From: an uncultured Bacteroidota bacterium
GTDB taxonomy: Bacteria; Bacteroidota; Bacteroidia; Bacteroidales; P3
Length of the DNA stretch: 64,000 nucleotides
Assembly (NCBI GenBank): GCA_902793295.1
Contig: CADBDA010000001.1
Location: 208,910 to 272,909 of the forward strand
Direction of reading: 5' to 3'
Part shown: positions 51,148 through 58,822 of the stretch, one piece after another
How the letters are laid out: every line of letters begins with the position of its first letter
Numbering within the stretch: the stretch's first letter is position 1
Notes under the pieces: generated by a model
What the model was told of the DNA's origin: nothing
The model's input: only the letters and a program-made list of their open reading frames with translations
Databases searched by the model: none
Translations under genes and position numbers: made by a program

Positions 51148-52557
51148 ATGAAAATATCTGTCGCCGGTACCGGCTATGTCGGTCTCAGTATCGCCACCCT
51201 GTTGGCACAGCATAATGATGTCACTTCCGTTGACGTTGTCAAGGAACGTGTTGACTTAGTGAACAACAAGAAGTCGCCCATCCAGGACGACTACATCGAG
51301 GACTATCTGGCCAACAAGCCCCTCTCGCTCAAGGCCACCCTCAATCAAGAGGCCGGCTACCGCGATGCCGAGTTCGTAGTTATCGCCGCCCCCACCAACT
51401 ACGACAGTCAGAAGAACTTCTTCGACACCAGTGCTGTCGAGTCTGTTATTGATGCCGTTTTAGCCGTGAACCCCCAGGCGGTGATGGTCATCAAAAGCAC
51501 CATTCCCGTGGGCTATACGCGCAGCCTCTACGTGAAATACGCCGCCAAGGGGGTCAAACGGTTTAATCTTTTATTCAGCCCCGAGTTTCTGCGTGAAAGC
51601 AAGGCCCTCTATGATAACCTTTATCCAAGCCGCATAATCGTTGGTATCCCCAATATGATGAAAGGCAAGGAATATGAAGAGGAGAACAACTCCATCAAAG
51701 CCCTGACTGACATCGACTGGCTCACCGAGAAAGCCCACCAGTTTGCCAATCTCCTCGTCGAAGGCGCTATCGGTCCCAGCAAAGACTCCCTCAAACTCCA
51801 GCCCTCAGCCCTCAGCCCTCAACCCTCAGCCCTCAGCCCTCAACCCTCAGCCCTCAGCCCTCAGCCCTCAGCCATCAAAAAGAACATCCCCGTTCTTTTT
51901 ATAGGCATGAAAGAAGCCGAGGCCGTCAAGCTCTTCGCCAACACCTATCTCGCCCTCCGTGTCAGCTATTTCAACGAGCTCGACACCTACGCAGAGATGA
52001 AAGGCCTCGACACACAGGCTATCATCGACGGCATCGGTCTCGACCCCCGCATCGGCACCCACTACAACAACCCCAGCTTTGGCTACGGCGGCTATTGCCT
52101 CCCCAAGGACACCAAGCAGCTCTTGGCTAACTATGCCGACGTGCCGCAGAATATGATGACCGCCATCGTCGAGAGCAACCGCACCCGCAAGGACTTCATC
52201 GCCGACCAGGTCCTCAAAATGGCCGGCTACTACGCCTACACTGAGAACAATGTCTACGGAACCGAGCAAAAGACCCCGACCATCGGAGTATATCGCCTCA
52301 CGATGAAGTCCAACTCCGACAACTTCCGCCAGTCCGCCATCCAAGGTGTGATGAAACGCATCAAAGCCAAAGGTGCCCAAGTCATCATCTACGAGCCCAC
52401 CCTCGAGGACGGCTCCACCTTCTTCGGCAGCCTGGTGGTAAACGACCTGAACAAATTCAAAGCCCTCTCCCAAGCCATCATAGCAAATCGCTACGACTCA
52501 GTTCTAGATGATGTTCGTGACAAAGTCTACACCCGCGACATCTTCAAACGCGATTAG
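51148..52557 (+). CDS. UDP-glucose 6-dehydrogenase-like nucleotide-sugar dehydrogenase with a repeat insertion
   Basis: 469 residues; enzymes of this short Ugd type have about 390. NAD site '[20 protein letters not shown]'; '[14 protein letters not shown]', '[14 protein letters not shown]', '[20 protein letters not shown]'; '[20 protein letters not shown]'; catalytic Cys in '[20 protein letters not shown]'; the C-terminal UDP-binding domain '[20 protein letters not shown]'. Between about residues 214 and 246 lies an insertion of three and a half 'QPSALSP' units, encoded by a heptamer array (51799-51875), near a region that in Ugd should link the NAD domain to the helical dimer core. The frame is preserved. 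It likely makes UDP-glucuronate for surface polysaccharide, if the insert is tolerated. Confidence 0.9.
   Translation: MKISVAGTGYVGLSIATLLAQHNDVTSVDVVKERVDLVNNKKSPIQDDYIEDYLANKPLSLKATLNQEAGYRDAEFVVIAAPTNYDSQKNFFDTSAVESVIDAVLAVNPQAVMVIKSTIPVGYTRSLYVKYAAKGVKRFNLLFSPEFLRESKALYDNLYPSRIIVGIPNMMKGKEYEEENNSIKALTDIDWLTEKAHQFANLLVEGAIGPSKDSLKLQPSALSPQPSALSPQPSALSPQPSAIKKNIPVLFIGMKEAEAVKLFANTYLALRVSYFNELDTYAEMKGLDTQAIIDGIGLDPRIGTHYNNPSFGYGGYCLPKDTKQLLANYADVPQNMMTAIVESNRTRKDFIADQVLKMAGYYAYTENNVYGTEQKTPTIGVYRLTMKSNSDNFRQSAIQGVMKRIKAKGAQVIIYEPTLEDGSTFFGSLVVNDLNKFKALSQAIIANRYDSVLDDVRDKVYTRDIFKRD
51799..51875 (+). repeat. In-frame heptamer array (CAGCCCT) inside the UDP-glucose dehydrogenase gene
   Basis: Eleven consecutive 7-base units: CAGCCCT or CAACCCT ten times and a final CAGCCAT. 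Since 7 is not a multiple of 3, three units make one 21-base coding period, giving the 7-residue repeat QPSALSP. Confidence 0.92.
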
Positions 52558-52574
52558 TATATTACGTGCTCACT

Positions 52575-53141
52575 ATGCAACTCCTTCTCAATATAGAAGA
52601 ACTTAATCCCGAAATCGAAAACCTTGCTATTCCCTTGACAGAAAAGAAGGTCAAAGAACGTTTGGATTTGCGTCAAGAAGATACTGTCACCTGTGTTAAT
52701 ATTGGCCCGGGTGCTGATGTGTTGGTTATCCTTGCCTCTATTTGGACTATTGGATTAGCTATCTGGGAATTTCCAACAGTCTTACGAGAAGGATTAAAAA
52801 ATTGGAAATGGCTAATTGATAAGATAAAGGGATTTGTCAAAAAAAATCAATTGGTGTCGGTTGATATGGATGGAGCGTTCCTCCTTGTCATTGACTACTT
52901 ATCTAATGAGTATGGTGATGAATCCAATTTTTCCATGATGGATGCACATACTTTTAAGATTGTTGACATTTCAGGTATGTATCCTAATAATGAGGATTCT
53001 TTACCTGCTCATCCACACAATTACTACGTGTTTGTGATTTGGATTGCTGACAGAAAACTTATTCTCAGTGTTCGGTCTAATGGTGAAATACGAGTATTAG
53101 AATCGTTTGATGACATGCCATATGGTAAATATAAAATCTGA
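52575..53141 (+). CDS. AT-rich gene of unknown function with one membrane segment
   Basis: 188 residues from the ATG at 52575 (a GTG three codons earlier is possible), 17 bases after the dehydrogenase stop. Codons are clearly AT-richer than in the dehydrogenase. Residues about 48-72 ('GADVLVILASIWTIGLAIWE') form one hydrophobic helix; a soluble domain of about 110 residues follows ('SVDMDGAFLLVIDYLSNEYG', 'HPHNYYVFVIWIADRKLIL'). I recognise no family. Position between the dehydrogenase and a toxin-antitoxin pair, together with base composition, suggests horizontal acquisition. Confidence 0.55.
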   Translation: MQLLLNIEELNPEIENLAIPLTEKKVKERLDLRQEDTVTCVNIGPGADVLVILASIWTIGLAIWEFPTVLREGLKNWKWLIDKIKGFVKKNQLVSVDMDGAFLLVIDYLSNEYGDESNFSMMDAHTFKIVDISGMYPNNEDSLPAHPHNYYVFVIWIADRKLILSVRSNGEIRVLESFDDMPYGKYKI

Positions 53142-53245
53142 TTGCTCAGCCTTCAGTCCTCGTTAATCTCAGCCTTCATCCATCAAACATCGTACATCAT
53201 ACGGCATATAAACGAAGATAATCTATAACACGACGAGTTAAATAT
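53142..53245 (+). repeat. Heptamer-type repeat spacer before the Panacea gene
   Basis: CAGCCTTCAGTCCTC, then CATCCATCAAACATCGTACATCATACGG: copies of CAGNCNT and CATCNNN at 7-base steps between two genes. No promoter match is clear. Confidence 0.65.
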
Positions 53246-53833
53246 ATGAAACAAACTGATGATATAAACAAGATTAAGGCCGTTGTAGAATACATTCTGC
53301 AGCAGATGGGTGTGGCTATTGACTATATTCACCTTTTTAAGGTGATGTATTTCGCACAGGAGGAACATCTTGCCCTATATGGCGTGCCAATCATGTATGA
53401 TACCTTTGTGGCTCGTAAGCATGGGCCAGTAGCTACTTTGACATATAAGGTACTGCGAGTGGCTGAAGGAAAGGAAATAGAAGTGACTGATGATTTGAAA
53501 GAGTTTGCTTCAGACCTGAATCTTGGTCAGAGTGACGGTCATCAAGTTGTTAGTTTAGCAAGTGATGTTAAAGCTGATATGGATGAGTTGTCACGGAGCA
53601 ATATCCGTATTCTTGACAAATGGATAAAACATTGCAAGGAAATCGATTCATTTGACTTATCTGAACTTTCTCATGATAAGGCCTGGATAAAGGCTAAGCG
53701 TCAGGCAGAGAAGACAGGAGAAGATACAAAGATCACTCTTTATGATATGGCAGCCTCTGGTGGAGCCAGCAGGGATATGCTGCAGGTCGTGAAGGAACGT
53801 CAGATCAACCGTAAGGCTCTGTCATGGACTTAA
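53246..53833 (+). CDS. Panacea-domain (DUF4065) antitoxin
   Basis: 195 residues. The Panacea domain (about 10-135) shows 'INKIKAVVEYILQQMGVAID', then 'YIHLFKVMYFAQEEHLALYG', 'IMYDTFVARKHGPVATLTYK' and the C-terminal half 'VSLASDVKADMDELSRS'. Panacea (SocA-like, DUF4065) proteins are antitoxins of PanAT modules, able to neutralise toxins of many folds. The C-terminal 60 residues are charged and may bind the toxin. The downstream toxin gene starts 10 bases before its stop, so the pair is translationally coupled. Base composition is AT-rich. Confidence 0.82.
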   Translation: MKQTDDINKIKAVVEYILQQMGVAIDYIHLFKVMYFAQEEHLALYGVPIMYDTFVARKHGPVATLTYKVLRVAEGKEIEVTDDLKEFASDLNLGQSDGHQVVSLASDVKADMDELSRSNIRILDKWIKHCKEIDSFDLSELSHDKAWIKAKRQAEKTGEDTKITLYDMAASGGASRDMLQVVKERQINRKALSWT

Positions 53834-54300
53834 GGGAGTTACAAACGGAATACCTCCGCCAACAACGGCAGGTTACCGACGAGCGGATAGCCGTAGGAGC
53901 TCTCATTCGTACCATGCTTTCTGAGGCCGATGGCCTTGTCTTTAAAAATGGGCGCACTGAAAAGCCCAAGCGACTTGTGGTTATTGGTGTAGACCATGAA
54001 CAAGCCCTGTGTTTTGGGTCAGTGCTAGTAAATACAAAACTCAACCCCAAGGCACAGTATTCCGCAGAATATCTCTCTGCTCAGTACGAGTTGAAACAGG
54101 AGAACTATCCTGAGTTTCTTGATTATAATAGTTTTGTTGACTGTGGCGAATTATTCTCTATACCTATTGAACGACTCAAGCAAGGTGAATTCTTTGGATT
54201 CCTGACCGATGATGACCGCAACGGAATCTTTGATATCCTAGAGACCTCAGACATCTTCTCAACCAAACAGAAGAAACGATATGGTATCCGCCGTCGCTAA
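53824..54300 (+). CDS. Putative toxin paired with the Panacea antitoxin
   Basis: 158 residues, overlapping the antitoxin by 10 bases. 'PKRLVVIGVDHEQALCFGSV', 'EFLDYNSFVDCGELFSIPIE' and a C-terminal 'RKKR'-like basic end resemble a small PemK/MazF-like beta-barrel toxin, although the match is weak and from memory. The N-terminal 45 residues are helical ('ELQTEYLRQQRQVTDERIAV'). Its place directly after a Panacea gene is the main reason for the toxin call. Confidence 0.65.
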   Translation: MDLRELQTEYLRQQRQVTDERIAVGALIRTMLSEADGLVFKNGRTEKPKRLVVIGVDHEQALCFGSVLVNTKLNPKAQYSAEYLSAQYELKQENYPEFLDYNSFVDCGELFSIPIERLKQGEFFGFLTDDDRNGIFDILETSDIFSTKQKKRYGIRRR

Positions 54301-54332
54301 TATCACCCATCACCCATCCTCCATCTAACATC

Positions 54333-54845
54333 ATGAGCGAAGTAAGCGAAGCGATCCAAGCGAAATGTCTCGCCTTTGGTGACCGAGTGATCAAATTGAA
54401 TGATTACTTGCTGGAGCAAGCAGCCAGCTGTATGTCTGATGTAAGAGGTAAGAAGTATGATGTGGGCAAAGGTAAATCAGCCTTCAGCCATCAAACATCT
54501 GACATCTCTCAGCCCTCATACATCAAACATCGCACATCTTTCGTTCCCGTTCACCTCAAATCTGTGGCGGCATTAGCCAACCAATTATTGAGGTCGGGAA
54601 CGAGTATCGGCGCCAACAATGCAGAGGCGTGTAACGCCATAAGCAAACAGGATTTCCGGTCAAAAAGTTATATAGCTCTTAAGGAAGCACGTGAAAGTTT
54701 ATATTGGATAGAACTCCTCCATCGAAACAATTATATAGATAATAAACAATATCAGAGTATTTACGAGGACTGCGAGGAACTTGTAAAGATCCTCGTTTCA
54801 CGTTGCAAAAAACTTGATGAGCAGTTAAAGGATGAGAAAAAATAA
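54333..54845 (+). CDS. Four-helix-bundle (S23/TIGR02436-like) protein with a repeat-derived insertion
   Basis: 170 residues; relatives have about 115-130. Helix 1 'ECLAFGDRVIKLNDYLLEQA'-type (residues about 10-35), helix 2 with the signature 'LANQLLRSGTSIGANNAEA', then 'KQDFRSKSYIALKEARESLY' and 'EDCEELVKILVSRCKKLDEQ'. Between helices 1 and 2, about 35 extra residues (about 40-76) are encoded by DNA of the heptamer family, including a GATG-rich arm (about 54435-54465) and a CATC-rich arm (about 54485-54541), without breaking the frame. Such proteins occur in 23S rRNA intervening sequences and as DGR accessory factors, but no reverse transcriptase is near. Function unknown. Confidence 0.78.
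   Translation: MSEVSEAIQAKCLAFGDRVIKLNDYLLEQAASCMSDVRGKKYDVGKGKSAFSHQTSDISQPSYIKHRTSFVPVHLKSVAALANQLLRSGTSIGANNAEACNAISKQDFRSKSYIALKEARESLYWIELLHRNNYIDNKQYQSIYEDCEELVKILVSRCKKLDEQLKDEKK
54431..54541 (+). repeat. Inverted-arm heptamer insertion inside the four-helix-bundle gene
   Basis: A GATG-rich arm (TCTGATGTAAGAGG, AGTATGATGTGG) is followed by a CATC-rich arm (CATCAAA CATCTGA CATCTCT CAGCCCT, then CATACATCAAACATCGCACATC). The arms are reverse complements in style, not exact. Confidence 0.7.
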
Positions 54846-55070
54846 CATCATACTTTAGCCATCGAACATCTGACATCAAAAATACATCAGCCTTCATCCA
54901 TCAGACTTCCGACCTCGTTCAGGCAAGGTGCAAGAAGCTTGATCAAGAACTTGGTGGGAAATAATTCAGCCTTCAGACCTCAGACCTCAGCCTTCATTTC
55001 TTCCATCTTACGTCTTCCTTCTAACATCGAAGTACTCTTCCCTCTTCCCTCTTTTTCAATTTGAAAAACA
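54846..55070 (+). repeat. Heptamer-family spacer around a gene relic
   Basis: CATCTGACATC, CATCAGCCTTCATCC before, and CAGCCTTCAGACCTCAGACCTCAGCC, TCTTCC after the relic at 54914-54964. Period-7 spacing is visible in most parts. No gene besides the relic; promoter of the next gene unclear. Confidence 0.65.
54914..54964 (+). pseudogene. 3' relic of a four-helix-bundle gene
   Basis: Translated in one frame, the stretch reads LVQARCKKLDQELGGK and a TAA stop, matching the C-terminus of the gene at 54333-54845 (ILVSRCKKLDEQLKDEKK). The upstream part of the gene is missing and replaced by heptamer repeats. Confidence 0.7.
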
Positions 55071-55110
55071 CAGCGTGGATTGCGGGCGGATGGCCCAAAA
55101 TCTAAAGACA

Positions 55111-55989
55111 ATGAACAAAATATTCAAAATCTCAAACGCTGTAATCATAGCAATCTCCTGCCTCCTTGCCGCCTCCTGCTGCAAGGACAACGGCACCGCC
55201 AAAGTCCACGTCCGCGTCAATGACTTCACCATCAGTCAGGAGGAAATCGGGACCAAGTCCTCCACCGACGTGGCCGACTACTCGGGTGTCAAAGCCATCA
55301 CCCTGGCTTTCTACACCTCCAACGGTGATGAACAGTGCAAAGTGACACAGATGCGTGCCGACGCCACCACCTACACCACTTTCGGTGAGTTCGACCTCTC
55401 CCTCCCTATGGGTAGCTACACGATGGTGGTTCTCGGCTACGGCCTCAACGACGGCGAACCCGCCATCACGCTCACCAGTCCCACCTCGGCCACCTTTGGA
55501 GACTACCCCGCTCGTGAGACCTTTGCTTACACCCAGGCGGTGAATATCACCAACACCGATGCCGTCACCCTCAGCGCCACCCTCAGCCGCATCGTCTCCA
55601 AACTCAAGATACACTCCACCGATGGATGCACCGAGAACGCGGTCAGTGTGCGGACCACACTCTCCGCTGCCGGCAAGGCCTTCAACCCCACCTCAGGTTT
55701 GGCTACCAGCAACACAGGTTTCGTCAATACACTTCCTATCCAGAGCACCGTGGGAAACAGCACCAACTCGATCACTTACCTCTTCCTCGCTACCGATGAG
55801 CAGACGGTGAACGTCACCATCGACGTGCTTGACGCAAACGGCAACTCAATTTCCCACAAGGTGGTCAACAATGTACCGTTCCAGCGCAACCGTATGACAG
55901 TACTTACCGGTTCACTTTATTCCTCCGGCAGCAACGGCTCCTTTCAAGTAGAGACCGACTGGCTTGATGACTATAACACTACATTCTAA
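55111..55989 (+). CDS. Fimbrillin-type (FimB/Mfa2-like) lipoprotein
   Basis: 292 residues from the ATG at 55111. Lipoprotein signal 'VIIAISCLLAASCCKD' with Cys at about residue 22-23. The body has the two-domain beta-rich pattern of fimbrillin-related proteins: 'VHVRVNDFTISQEEIGTKSS' at the start, 'YSGVKAITLAFYTSNGDEQ', 'GSYTMVVLGYGLNDGEPAIT', 'TLSATLSRIVSKLKIHSTDG', and 'NNVPFQRNRMTVLTGSLYSS' before a 'VETDWLDDYNTTF' end, which resembles Bacteroidales fimbrial anchor/stalk subunits. No minor subunit, usher or protease genes are adjacent, so it may be a lone surface protein. Confidence 0.75.
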   Translation: MNKIFKISNAVIIAISCLLAASCCKDNGTAKVHVRVNDFTISQEEIGTKSSTDVADYSGVKAITLAFYTSNGDEQCKVTQMRADATTYTTFGEFDLSLPMGSYTMVVLGYGLNDGEPAITLTSPTSATFGDYPARETFAYTQAVNITNTDAVTLSATLSRIVSKLKIHSTDGCTENAVSVRTTLSAAGKAFNPTSGLATSNTGFVNTLPIQSTVGNSTNSITYLFLATDEQTVNVTIDVLDANGNSISHKVVNNVPFQRNRMTVLTGSLYSSGSNGSFQVETDWLDDYNTTF

Positions 55990-56735
55990 CACTAAAGAAA
56001 TTGATTAATTAACCTGCCATCAGCCCGCCTCCACGCTGTTATTATTCCCCGCAGAAATAGCAGAGATAGCAGAAAGTTCTAGTGAAAAAACTCAGACCTC
56101 TTAACGAAGAATTGGTGAAAATCTTAGTCGCAAGGTGTAAAAAACTTGACGGAAATGAATAGAAGGCTGAAGTAGGAAGGCTGATGGATGATGTGAAAAA
56201 ACTTCATCCCTCCGCCCTCAGACTTCAGACTTCAAAACACTTCAGCCCTCATACATCAGACTTCAGCCATCTTAAGCTATTAAGCAACTAAGCAATTAAG
56301 CCACAAAACAATTAAGCAATTAAGCAATTAAGCTACTAAGCTACTAAGCACCTAAGCAAACATCTTCCATCTTCCATCTAACATCTTCCATCCTTTATCC
56401 TACCTTTATCGTACTCTTATCGAAATCCTATCCCGCGAAGGGCCGAAACAGGGCGGCGCAAATGTTAAAAAACACTTAAGCAAATAATCAACGGTAAGCA
56501 GTAAGCTGTAAGCCGGACACCCCGTAAGGGGAACTGAGCACCGATGAATCAAATTTAATGTAGCGAAGAAGCACCTAAGCACCTAAGCAACTAAGCATCT
56601 AAGCACCTAAGCCAACTTTTAACTCTTAACTTTTAACTGAACCGCTGGTTCCTTACTGCCTCCTTACTGGTTCCTTACTGCCTCCTTATTGAGGCCTATG
56701 ACAAACATCTGTAAGACACAAAATATACGAAAAAG
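55990..56735 (+). repeat. 746-base repeat-filled gap
   Basis: No gene is seen. Contents in order: a plain stretch; the four-helix relic at 56103-56162; a GATG-rich arm then CATC/CAGACTT-rich arm (56163-56275); an 8-base-period array (AAGCAATT/AAGCTACT/AAGCACCT, about 56281-56363); CATCTTC heptamers (56364-56397); a CCCCGTAAGGGG hairpin (56513-56538); a second AAGCACCT-type array (about 56570-56612); and TTACTGG/TTCCTTACTGCC repeats (about 56645-56690). Confidence 0.75.
56103..56162 (+). pseudogene. Second 3' relic of a four-helix-bundle gene
   Basis: The stretch translates as NEELVKILVARCKKLDGNE and a TAG stop, again matching the C-terminus of the gene at 54333-54845 (CEELVKILVSRCKKLDEQ). 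It is flanked by CAGACCTC and GAAGGCTGATGG repeat motifs; no 5' part is present. Confidence 0.75.
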
Positions 56736-57008
56736 ATGGATCTAAAAACTGATACATTACTTTCCACAATGTGGGATTTGTATTTCTTCCTGCGTTTTGA
56801 TTCGAAAGACAAAATTACACCAGCAGAATTTGAAAAGCTAATTAAGCAAGAATTCTCCCGCATTTTTGGCATGTCAATTGAGGCAATGCCAATTATTAAA
56901 GACCCTGTAATTGACTTGTTTTCTTATGGCAAATATATTGAAGAGTATTACGTTTGTGAGGAAAAGAAACAATTCATTTTGAAATACCAGAACAGCGTAG
57001 TTTTTTAA
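56736..57008 (+). CDS. Small protein of unknown function upstream of the DUF4209 gene
   Basis: 90 residues, AT-rich, starting 'MDLKTDTLLSTMWDLYFFLR' and continuing 'KITPAEFEKLIKQEFSRIFG', 'DLFSYGKYIEEYYVCEEKKQ'. It is acidic-aromatic with a helical first half and beta-like second half. No known family. It ends 35 bases before the DUF4209 gene on the same strand, so the two probably form a unit in which it could be a regulator or antitoxin; this is an inference from position only. Confidence 0.6.
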   Translation: MDLKTDTLLSTMWDLYFFLRFDSKDKITPAEFEKLIKQEFSRIFGMSIEAMPIIKDPVIDLFSYGKYIEEYYVCEEKKQFILKYQNSVVF

Positions 57009-57043
57009 GAACATTATCATCGGGCAAAATATATCAGTCAATT

Positions 57044-58822
57044 ATGGAAAACAATCTTCATAAAACCCTAAACGACGTCCTGGCTGCTTTTGATGCACCG
57101 GCCAAGCGGTTCGACAGCCATGAACTCGTGGCTGCGCTCAATGATTTGCCCGAAGAGGAACGTGCTAAACCCGAGGCACATCACGAGTGGACAGCCTTTA
57201 TGCTACAACCTAACGACTCCGACAGCACCTTTGGTGGCTATTTCGGTCCGCAGGTCACCTTTGCCGATGCCAATGGGAACCCTCTCTATATGCCTGCTCT
57301 GTCCGACATCACACCCGAGGCGGTGCTATATTGGGAGCAACGCTACAAGACTTCAGCCAATCCGCTCATGCGAATGCGCTATGCAGGTTTGGTGTGGGAT
57401 TTCAAAAGACGTATAGTCAACAGCAATTACGATACCGATCTTTATCGCACCTATGTTGACAGCATGTTGGCGGTGTGCAACAACGACCTAGCAAGTCATC
57501 CCGTTGTCACAACCAATATCCTTGAGCGTTTGTTCGACATCGCTAAAAAGCAGGATGATGACCTTGCTAAAGCCAAAGACGCTTTGCGTTCTTTCGAGCA
57601 ACGCCACGCCGTTGACCATGCTGTGCGCTACTGGGCTTGCCAGTTTCAGCTGATGACACAAAATGGTAAGTTCTTTACCCAGGATGAGAAAGACACGCTT
57701 GTCCGCCAACATGAGGATAGAATGATGCGCTTGGCCACGCCCGATGCTAACGGAAAGATTGATGTTTGGACGCTTAACTCTCAGTGCGAATTACTGGCCG
57801 AGTATTACAACCATAACCAGCAGAAAGAAGAGATTCGCCGTGTGCTGAAGGTGGCCGAAGATGCTTTCATGAAGAGCTTCGACCCCAATAACCCAATGCA
57901 GAAGCTTGGCATACTCGAACAACTACATCATAAATATGTACACTTCGGCTTGCATGACGAGGCCGCACGGCTTCTAAAGGAGATACAAGCTGCCGGAACG
58001 GCCGCAGTTGATGCGCTTACACCTCATCAGTTTGAGTTTCAGATTCCGCCGGAGGTATATGATCAAGCCGATGCCATGTTTGGTGCAAAGGCCGAATCTG
58101 ACGAAAAGCGATGGGTCAATTTCGTTATCTATTTCATCCCTCGCAAGGATATGGAAGAGCGGTCGTTGGCCGAAGCTGTCAAGCATTACCCGTTCAGGTA
58201 TATGGTAGCAACCAATTTGATGGACTACAAGGGTCACACCAATTCCATTATTGGCTCCTATGAGCATGACCCCGAAGGCAACCTTGTGATGCATATCACC
58301 GAGAAAATGAATCTGGGAACCTATTTTCTGGGCATCGCCATCCATAAGATGCGTGAGCAAGGGCTGATGATCACCGACCGTATCATGCACGATATTGTTG
58401 AACCCTGCCCGCTTTTCGAGGCAAAGTCCCATCCTGTCATTCGTCAGGCTTTGGATTTCCTGTTCAACGACGAGTCGGTGATAGCCTGTCACCTCTTGGT
58501 GCCGCAAATCGAGGTTGCCATCCGCAATCTTGTCGAGATGTCGGGTTTCTCTATCCTCAAAGCTCAGAAGCAGGTTGAGAAAGGGTTTCAAATGATTACA
58601 CTTGATGATTTGTTGCGAAAAGAGCCTGTCGAAACAGCTTTTACGTCTGATGGGGCCATGTATTTGCGCCTTGTCCTCACGGATCAGCGTTCGTTGAACA
58701 TCCGCAACAACCTATGCCATGGCAATCTTCCGCCCGACAGTTTCAATTCAGGTGTTGCAGCCAGGTTGTTGCATGTCCTAATAATGATTGGAATGGTAAG
58801 ATTCGAGGAAACAGACAAGTAA
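57044..58822 (+). CDS. DUF4209 protein with a HEPN-type RNxxxHG motif
   Basis: 592 residues. The first about 330 residues are helical and unassigned (possibly the DUF7380-like N-terminal domain). The C-terminal part carries the DUF4209 signature: 'RIMHDIVEPCPLFEAKSHPV', 'FLFNDESVIACHLLVPQIEV', 'NLVEMSGFSILKAQ', 'DLLRKEPV' and, at residues 554-560, 'RNNLCHG' in 'SLNIRNNLCHGNLPPDS'. The RNxxxHG pattern has the Arg-4-residues-His spacing of HEPN ribonucleases, which are frequent in defence and toxin systems. Activity is inferred. It follows the small gene by 35 bases; downstream come CATC repeats and a folded non-coding stretch. Confidence 0.72.
   Translation: MENNLHKTLNDVLAAFDAPAKRFDSHELVAALNDLPEEERAKPEAHHEWTAFMLQPNDSDSTFGGYFGPQVTFADANGNPLYMPALSDITPEAVLYWEQRYKTSANPLMRMRYAGLVWDFKRRIVNSNYDTDLYRTYVDSMLAVCNNDLASHPVVTTNILERLFDIAKKQDDDLAKAKDALRSFEQRHAVDHAVRYWACQFQLMTQNGKFFTQDEKDTLVRQHEDRMMRLATPDANGKIDVWTLNSQCELLAEYYNHNQQKEEIRRVLKVAEDAFMKSFDPNNPMQKLGILEQLHHKYVHFGLHDEAARLLKEIQAAGTAAVDALTPHQFEFQIPPEVYDQADAMFGAKAESDEKRWVNFVIYFIPRKDMEERSLAEAVKHYPFRYMVATNLMDYKGHTNSIIGSYEHDPEGNLVMHITEKMNLGTYFLGIAIHKMREQGLMITDRIMHDIVEPCPLFEAKSHPVIRQALDFLFNDESVIACHLLVPQIEVAIRNLVEMSGFSILKAQKQVEKGFQMITLDDLLRKEPVETAFTSDGAMYLRLVLTDQRSLNIRNNLCHGNLPPDSFNSGVAARLLHVLIMIGMVRFEETDK

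Noticed and set aside
51799..51875. CRISPR array
   Set aside because: The units are only 7 bases with no spacers, and no cas gene is present.
54333..56162. Diversity-generating retroelement, because a four-helix-bundle (Avd-like) gene is present
   Set aside because: No reverse transcriptase, template repeat or variable repeat pair was seen.
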